A DNA stretch of 64,000 nt from Pseudomonadota bacterium (lineage in GTDB: Bacteria > Pseudomonadota > Gammaproteobacteria > Xanthomonadales > Rhodanobacteraceae): positions 1 to 64,000 of the forward strand of contig JAKAEJ010000001.1 in NCBI GenBank assembly GCA_021818335.1. Direction: 5' to 3'. Below the pieces are notes generated by a model. It had not been told where the DNA came from, searched no databases, and was given only the letters and a program-made list of their open reading frames with translations. Position numbers and translations under genes: made by a program. This document shows, piece after piece, positions 59,854 to 64,000 of the stretch (the stretch's first letter is position 1; every line of letters starts with the position of its first letter).

Positions 59854-60963
59854 ATGAAATTCCGCGCCGCCATCGCCATCACGGCTTTCTTGCTTCTTGC
59901 TACGGCGGGGATCTCGCTGCCGCGGAGCGCGCGAGCGGAGTCTGCCGTCGCGCCCGTGCGCCACGTGTTCGTCGTCGTTCTCGAAAACGAGCCGTTCGGC
60001 ATCACCTTCGGGCCCAAGTCGCTGGCACCCTACCTCGCGCACACGCTGCCCGCGCAAGGGGCGCTCCTCAAGCAGTACTACGCCATCGGGCACAACAGCC
60101 TCGACAACTACATCGCCTTGATCAGCGGCCAGGCGCCTAATCCCGACACCCAGCATGACTGTCACCGTTACGTGCCTCTCAAACCTGGCAATCGCGGTCC
60201 GCATGGCCAGGCACTAGGAACGGGTTGCGTGTACCCGAAATGGGTCAAGACCCTGCCGGACCAACTGGAGGCGACGCATCTAACCTGGCGTGGCTACTTC
60301 CAAGACATGGGCAAGGATCCCTCGCGCGAGGCCATGACGTGTGCCCACGTACCACTCGGTGCCAAGGATTGGACCGAACTGGCCACTGGCAGTGACGAAT
60401 ACGCAGCAAAACACGATCCGTTCGTTTACTTCGCATCGATTGTCGACAATCGCCCGCGTTGCGACGCCCACGTCGTCAACCTCGACCACCTGCGAATGGA
60501 CCTTCGCAGCATTGCCACCACGGCCAACTACAACTTCATCGTGCCCGATCTATGCGACGACGGCCACGACGCCCCCTGTGCCGACGGACAACCGGGTGGA
60601 CTGGTCTCCGCGAACGCATGGCTCCGCAAATGGGTCCCGATCATCACCGCCTCGCCCGCTTTCAAGAAGGATGGCCTGCTGCTGATCACCTTCGACGAAG
60701 GAGCGAGCGGCAATGCCTGCTGTGGCGAGCGCGGACAGCCCGGTGGACCGCGACCGGGCCGTTTTGGCCCCGGCGGTGGCCGTATCGGCGCCGTTGCGCT
60801 GTCGCCTTTCATCGTGCCCGGAACAGTTTCCGAGCATCGTTACAATCACTACGCATTCCTTCGCACAGTCGAAGACTTCTTTGGGCTGACGCACCTCGGC
60901 TATGCGTCTGGCAAGGCTGTTCACCCGTTTGGCCGTGACGTATTCACGGCCGTGCCGCGGTAG
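59854..60963 (+). CDS. secreted phosphoesterase-family protein (phospholipase C / acid phosphatase-like)
   Basis: Signal peptide; HVFVVVLENEPFG; GHNSLDNYIALISGQAPNPDTQHDC; LLITFDEG. Confidence 0.88.
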   Translation: MKFRAAIAITAFLLLATAGISLPRSARAESAVAPVRHVFVVVLENEPFGITFGPKSLAPYLAHTLPAQGALLKQYYAIGHNSLDNYIALISGQAPNPDTQHDCHRYVPLKPGNRGPHGQALGTGCVYPKWVKTLPDQLEATHLTWRGYFQDMGKDPSREAMTCAHVPLGAKDWTELATGSDEYAAKHDPFVYFASIVDNRPRCDAHVVNLDHLRMDLRSIATTANYNFIVPDLCDDGHDAPCADGQPGGLVSANAWLRKWVPIITASPAFKKDGLLLITFDEGASGNACCGERGQPGGPRPGRFGPGGGRIGAVALSPFIVPGTVSEHRYNHYAFLRTVEDFFGLTHLGYASGKAVHPFGRDVFTAVPR

Positions 60964-60980
60964 GAACCATCTCGACGACC

Positions 60981-61912
60981 ATGCGTCAGAAAAACCATCA
61001 TCCGCGCCACGGCAAGGAAATGCGCTGGCCATGGCTGGCGATGCTGGCGCTGGCTTTTTCCACCCCGGTGGCGGCACGGGGCATGACGAGATCCTTGCGG
61101 ATGCACCGTCTTCGGCCTGGCGCACTCTGAAACCGGACGACCTGCTTGTCATGCAGTTGCCGCAGGGACGCGTCGTGATTGAATTGGCGCCTCAATTCGC
61201 CCCCGATCACGTCGCTGCCATTAAACAACTTGCAGCCGCGCACTACTGGGATGGACTGGCGATCACCCGAGTCCAGGATAATTTCGTCGTCCAGTGGGGC
61301 GACCCTGCTGCCGGTACGGCGCGCCAACACCCGCTGCCAGCGAATCTGCCACGACTTCTGCCACCCGAATACACGCGGAGCACCCAGGACCTTGATTTCA
61401 TGCGCCTGCAAGACGGCGACATTTATGCTCCCGCGGTCGGATTTGTCCGCGGATTCCCCGTTGGCGAGGATCCTCGCACCGGCCGCGCCTGGCTGTTGCA
61501 CTGTTATGGCATGGTCGGCGTCGGCCGGGACGACCCGCCCGATACGGGTGATGGCACCCAGCTATATGCCGTCATTGGACAGGCGCCACGCCAACTCGAC
61601 CGCAACCTCGCGGTCATCGGTCGCGTAGTCCAGGGGATGGACATCCTTTCGGCGCTTCCACGGGGACGTGGTGCGCTTGGCGTGTACCGGAACGCCTCGC
61701 ATCGCACGCCGATCATCAGCTTGCGCCTCGCAAGCTCCCAGCCAGCTGCCAACCAACCCCACCTTCAGGTGCTTCGCACGGCGTCGGCGACATTTGCAAA
61801 CCTGCTGGCAAACCGTCGGCATCGTGCGAATTCATGGTTCGTCTATCGGCCTGACCGCGTTTCGGTATGCAACGTACCCTTGCCGGTCCGGTTCATCCCG
61901 CCCAAGCCTTGA
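60981..61912 (+). pseudogene. periplasmic cyclophilin-type peptidyl-prolyl isomerase, frameshifted between signal peptide and domain
   Basis: Signal peptide in one frame (MRQKNHHPRHGKEMRWPWLAMLALAFSTPVAARG), PPIase domain (DDLLVMQLPQGRVVIELAPQFAPDHVAAIKQL) in another; junction near GGGG 61078-61081. Confidence 0.75.
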
Positions 61913-62157
61913 ATGGCGCTCGACCCACCAAATCCGTGAATCTTCCCGATGTTGCACGGTCAATGTACGCTGCGAAGCCCGACAGTACCCGGCAACTCGT
62001 GCACGCCTTTTCCAACCCGCCGTCATCGCACCTTGACCCGTTCACCCAAATGACCGGCCGACACAACCTGGAGTGCGGCTCGTGGCCACGCGCATCCAGG
62101 CATTGGCGCAGATGCACGCACGGGATGAGGGCAGGACGTCCACCGGGCATAGAACGC

Positions 62158-63015
62158 ATGCGAGCTCTGTGCGCCATTGCATTGGCGGCCATCACGCTGA
62201 CAGCCGCCTGCACCGCAGAAGCCGCATCAAAGCCGGCGCACTGCATCTCTCCCGGCAATCCGGGCTACGCCCTGACCTACCGTCCGGCGAACATTGCAGG
62301 ACATCCAGAATTGAACCGCGGCGACGCGAATGCCCTGCTGGATCTCGCAGGAATTGGCCGAAGCGTGGGTCGCTTGGCTGGCGATGGTTCGCACTGGCTG
62401 ACGCTGAAGTGGCTGCGAGCCCGCGCCGAACATGGTGATCGAACTGCGCAGTACGAACTCGGCGTTCGCCATGCACTCGGCCAAGGAGTCCGGCGGAGCG
62501 ATGCGCGCGCGGCACAGTGGTTCCGCGCAGCAGCGGCCCAGGGGGACCCCGCGGCAGCCAATGACCTGGGGGTGCTGGCCGCGGAAGGCAGCGGCGTGCC
62601 GCAAAGCTACAGCAACGCGCAGCGATGGTTCGAGGCCGCCGCGCGCCGTGGCTTTCCCCAAGCGCAGTACAACTTGGGCGTATTGTTCGCGCGTGGCAAG
62701 GGCGTGCCGCGGTCATCGGTACTTGCCGCAGTCTGGTTCAAGCGGGCGGCAGAACAGGGGCTCGCGCAAGCGCAACAGGCGCTCGCTGGCGTGCTGGCAC
62801 AAGGCGCACCCGGGATACAACGCGATGCGCCCACCGCCTACTTCTGGCTTGTCCTCGTCAAGGCAGCCATGCCCATGGCTGACCCACGATTGGGTTGCCT
62901 GAAGCTGCAAATGCGAGGTCTGGAATCACAAATCGGATTCACCGCCACGAAAGCCGCGCAACAAGCCGCTCTTTCGTGGTGGCGGGCACACCGAGCGCTT
63001 CATGCAACCCCATGA
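62158..63015 (+). CDS. secreted Sel1-repeat protein
   Basis: Signal peptide; Sel1-like repeats AQYELGVRHALGQGVRRSDARAAQWFRAAAAQG. Confidence 0.88.
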   Translation: MRALCAIALAAITLTAACTAEAASKPAHCISPGNPGYALTYRPANIAGHPELNRGDANALLDLAGIGRSVGRLAGDGSHWLTLKWLRARAEHGDRTAQYELGVRHALGQGVRRSDARAAQWFRAAAAQGDPAAANDLGVLAAEGSGVPQSYSNAQRWFEAAARRGFPQAQYNLGVLFARGKGVPRSSVLAAVWFKRAAEQGLAQAQQALAGVLAQGAPGIQRDAPTAYFWLVLVKAAMPMADPRLGCLKLQMRGLESQIGFTATKAAQQAALSWWRAHRALHATP

Positions 63016-63764
63016 CCATGGATACCCAATATAGCCATGATCTTGACCGTGTTGCATTAGGTCCCTGGCGCGCGCTGGCCCTGCTGGCAGTGTACTTCAC
63101 ACTGCAAATTGCCGCCGCACTGGCGCTGCGGAGCCTTGGCATGCTGCCAAGCCTCCGCCAAGCGGCGTTCGCACACCCCTCGGCCAGCGCGACGCTGGCC
63201 GAAGTCCTGGTGCTGGCTGCCGTGCCGGTCCTGCTACTGGCGCGATACATCTGGCCCTTACGCTGGCAAATGGCCGCCCTTCCGGGGTTTGGCGTGCGCT
63301 GGCCCGGCTGGCGCTGGATCGGCGCGGGGGTACTGCTGGCCCTGCTGATGCTGCCAATTGTTCTGGGCTTGAATGCGGCGCTGTTCCCGAAACAGGGAGT
63401 GACGCAGTCCGTTCTGGCGATTTTCGATCAAGCCCACTGGTGGATGAGGGTACTGCTCACATTGATGATCGTGCTTCTCGCGCCGTTTGTCGAAGAACTG
63501 TTGTTCCGAGGCGTGCTCCTCGCCGGATTCAGCGAACGATTGCCGCTGCGTTGGGCGGTCGCTCTCAGCGTGCTCCTGTTCGCGTTTGCCCACCTGCCGG
63601 ATACGGGTGGCCACTGGCAGGTTTTGCCCGGGCTACTGGCATTGGCGTTTGGACTCGTCTGGCTTCGCCTTCGTTCCGGTTCTCTGCTTCCCAGTTACGT
63701 AACACACGCGCTCTACAACGCAGCCGTACTCACGCTTGCCTTGGCGCCGCTCCTGCATGGCTAG
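63012..63764 (+). CDS. CPBP-family intramembrane (glutamic) protease
   Basis: VEELLFRGVLLAGF, FAFAHLPD motifs; ATGA overlap with Sel1 gene. Confidence 0.9.
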   Translation: MTMDTQYSHDLDRVALGPWRALALLAVYFTLQIAAALALRSLGMLPSLRQAAFAHPSASATLAEVLVLAAVPVLLLARYIWPLRWQMAALPGFGVRWPGWRWIGAGVLLALLMLPIVLGLNAALFPKQGVTQSVLAIFDQAHWWMRVLLTLMIVLLAPFVEELLFRGVLLAGFSERLPLRWAVALSVLLFAFAHLPDTGGHWQVLPGLLALAFGLVWLRLRSGSLLPSYVTHALYNAAVLTLALAPLLHG

Positions 63765-63900
63765 ACGAAAGGCTGATGGTCGCTACAGCCGACTCCGCGA
63801 AACAGCCATTCGCGCCTGATGTCGCAACCTATCTGTTGACCATGTGGCACGCGTCTGCAAATGGTTGAGAATGGAACCCAGCCAACGCTGGAGAATTCCA

Positions 63901-64000
63901 ATGGCCAAGATCAATATCCCGCGCGCGCCCACGCGATTCGGCACGAGTTATCCCGCACCATTTGACGGCCCATGCCGTGAACGTCGACGGTGGCGGCTCG
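63901..64000 (+). CDS. cupin-domain-like protein, 3' truncated by window
   Basis: MAKINIPRAPTRFGTSYPAPFDGPCRERRRWRL resembles N-termini of small cupin proteins. Confidence 0.5.
   Translation, partial: MAKINIPRAPTRFGTSYPAPFDGPCRERRRWRL

Noticed and set aside
61078-61081. Programmed ribosomal frameshifting in the cyclophilin gene
   Set aside because: The in-frame heptamer A CGG GGC is not a canonical X XXY YYZ slippery site; a simple indel is more likely.

Overview
The window is a dense GC-rich proteobacterial chromosome segment, and gene content and order suggest a gammaproteobacterium. No phage, IS element, CRISPR array or rRNA was seen. It holds about 60 supportable genes and one tRNA-Leu(CAG).

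Main blocks:
(1) A DUF979 transporter plus pcp.
(2) A long minus-strand run: GldA/GldF/GldG-like ABC exporter, DUF4340, DUF423, 3-methyladenine glycosylase, TPR-sulfotransferase, miaA, hfq, hflX, hflK, hflC, purA. Many junctions are ATGA overlaps.
(3) minCDE and ribBA on the plus strand.
(4) nnr, tsaE, amiC, mutL, divergent from queG.
(5) A phosphate block: GT4 glycosyltransferase plus PAP2 phosphatase, OprD-like porin, pstSCAB, phoU.
(6) rlmB, rnr, trmJ, suhB, holC, and an NtrY/NtrX-like pair.
(7) A PadR / SPFH / RHH cluster.
(8) A secreted phosphoesterase, a cyclophilin, a Sel1 protein and a CPBP protease.

Most interesting reading: four by-eye Pho-box-like sites (7+4+7 direct repeats) upstream of pstS, an OprD-like porin, a GT4+PAP2 pair and a secreted phosphoesterase. 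Together they suggest a local phosphate-starvation programme that may include membrane glycolipid remodelling. Three genes look disrupted: an in-frame TAG in an NtrX-like regulator, and single-base frameshifts in a DUF4177 gene and a cyclophilin. A MerR gene has a 19-bp-spacer promoter that would give a leaderless mRNA. A PadR gene has a perfect 11-bp inverted repeat upstream. All family calls are from reading the sequence; no database search was run.
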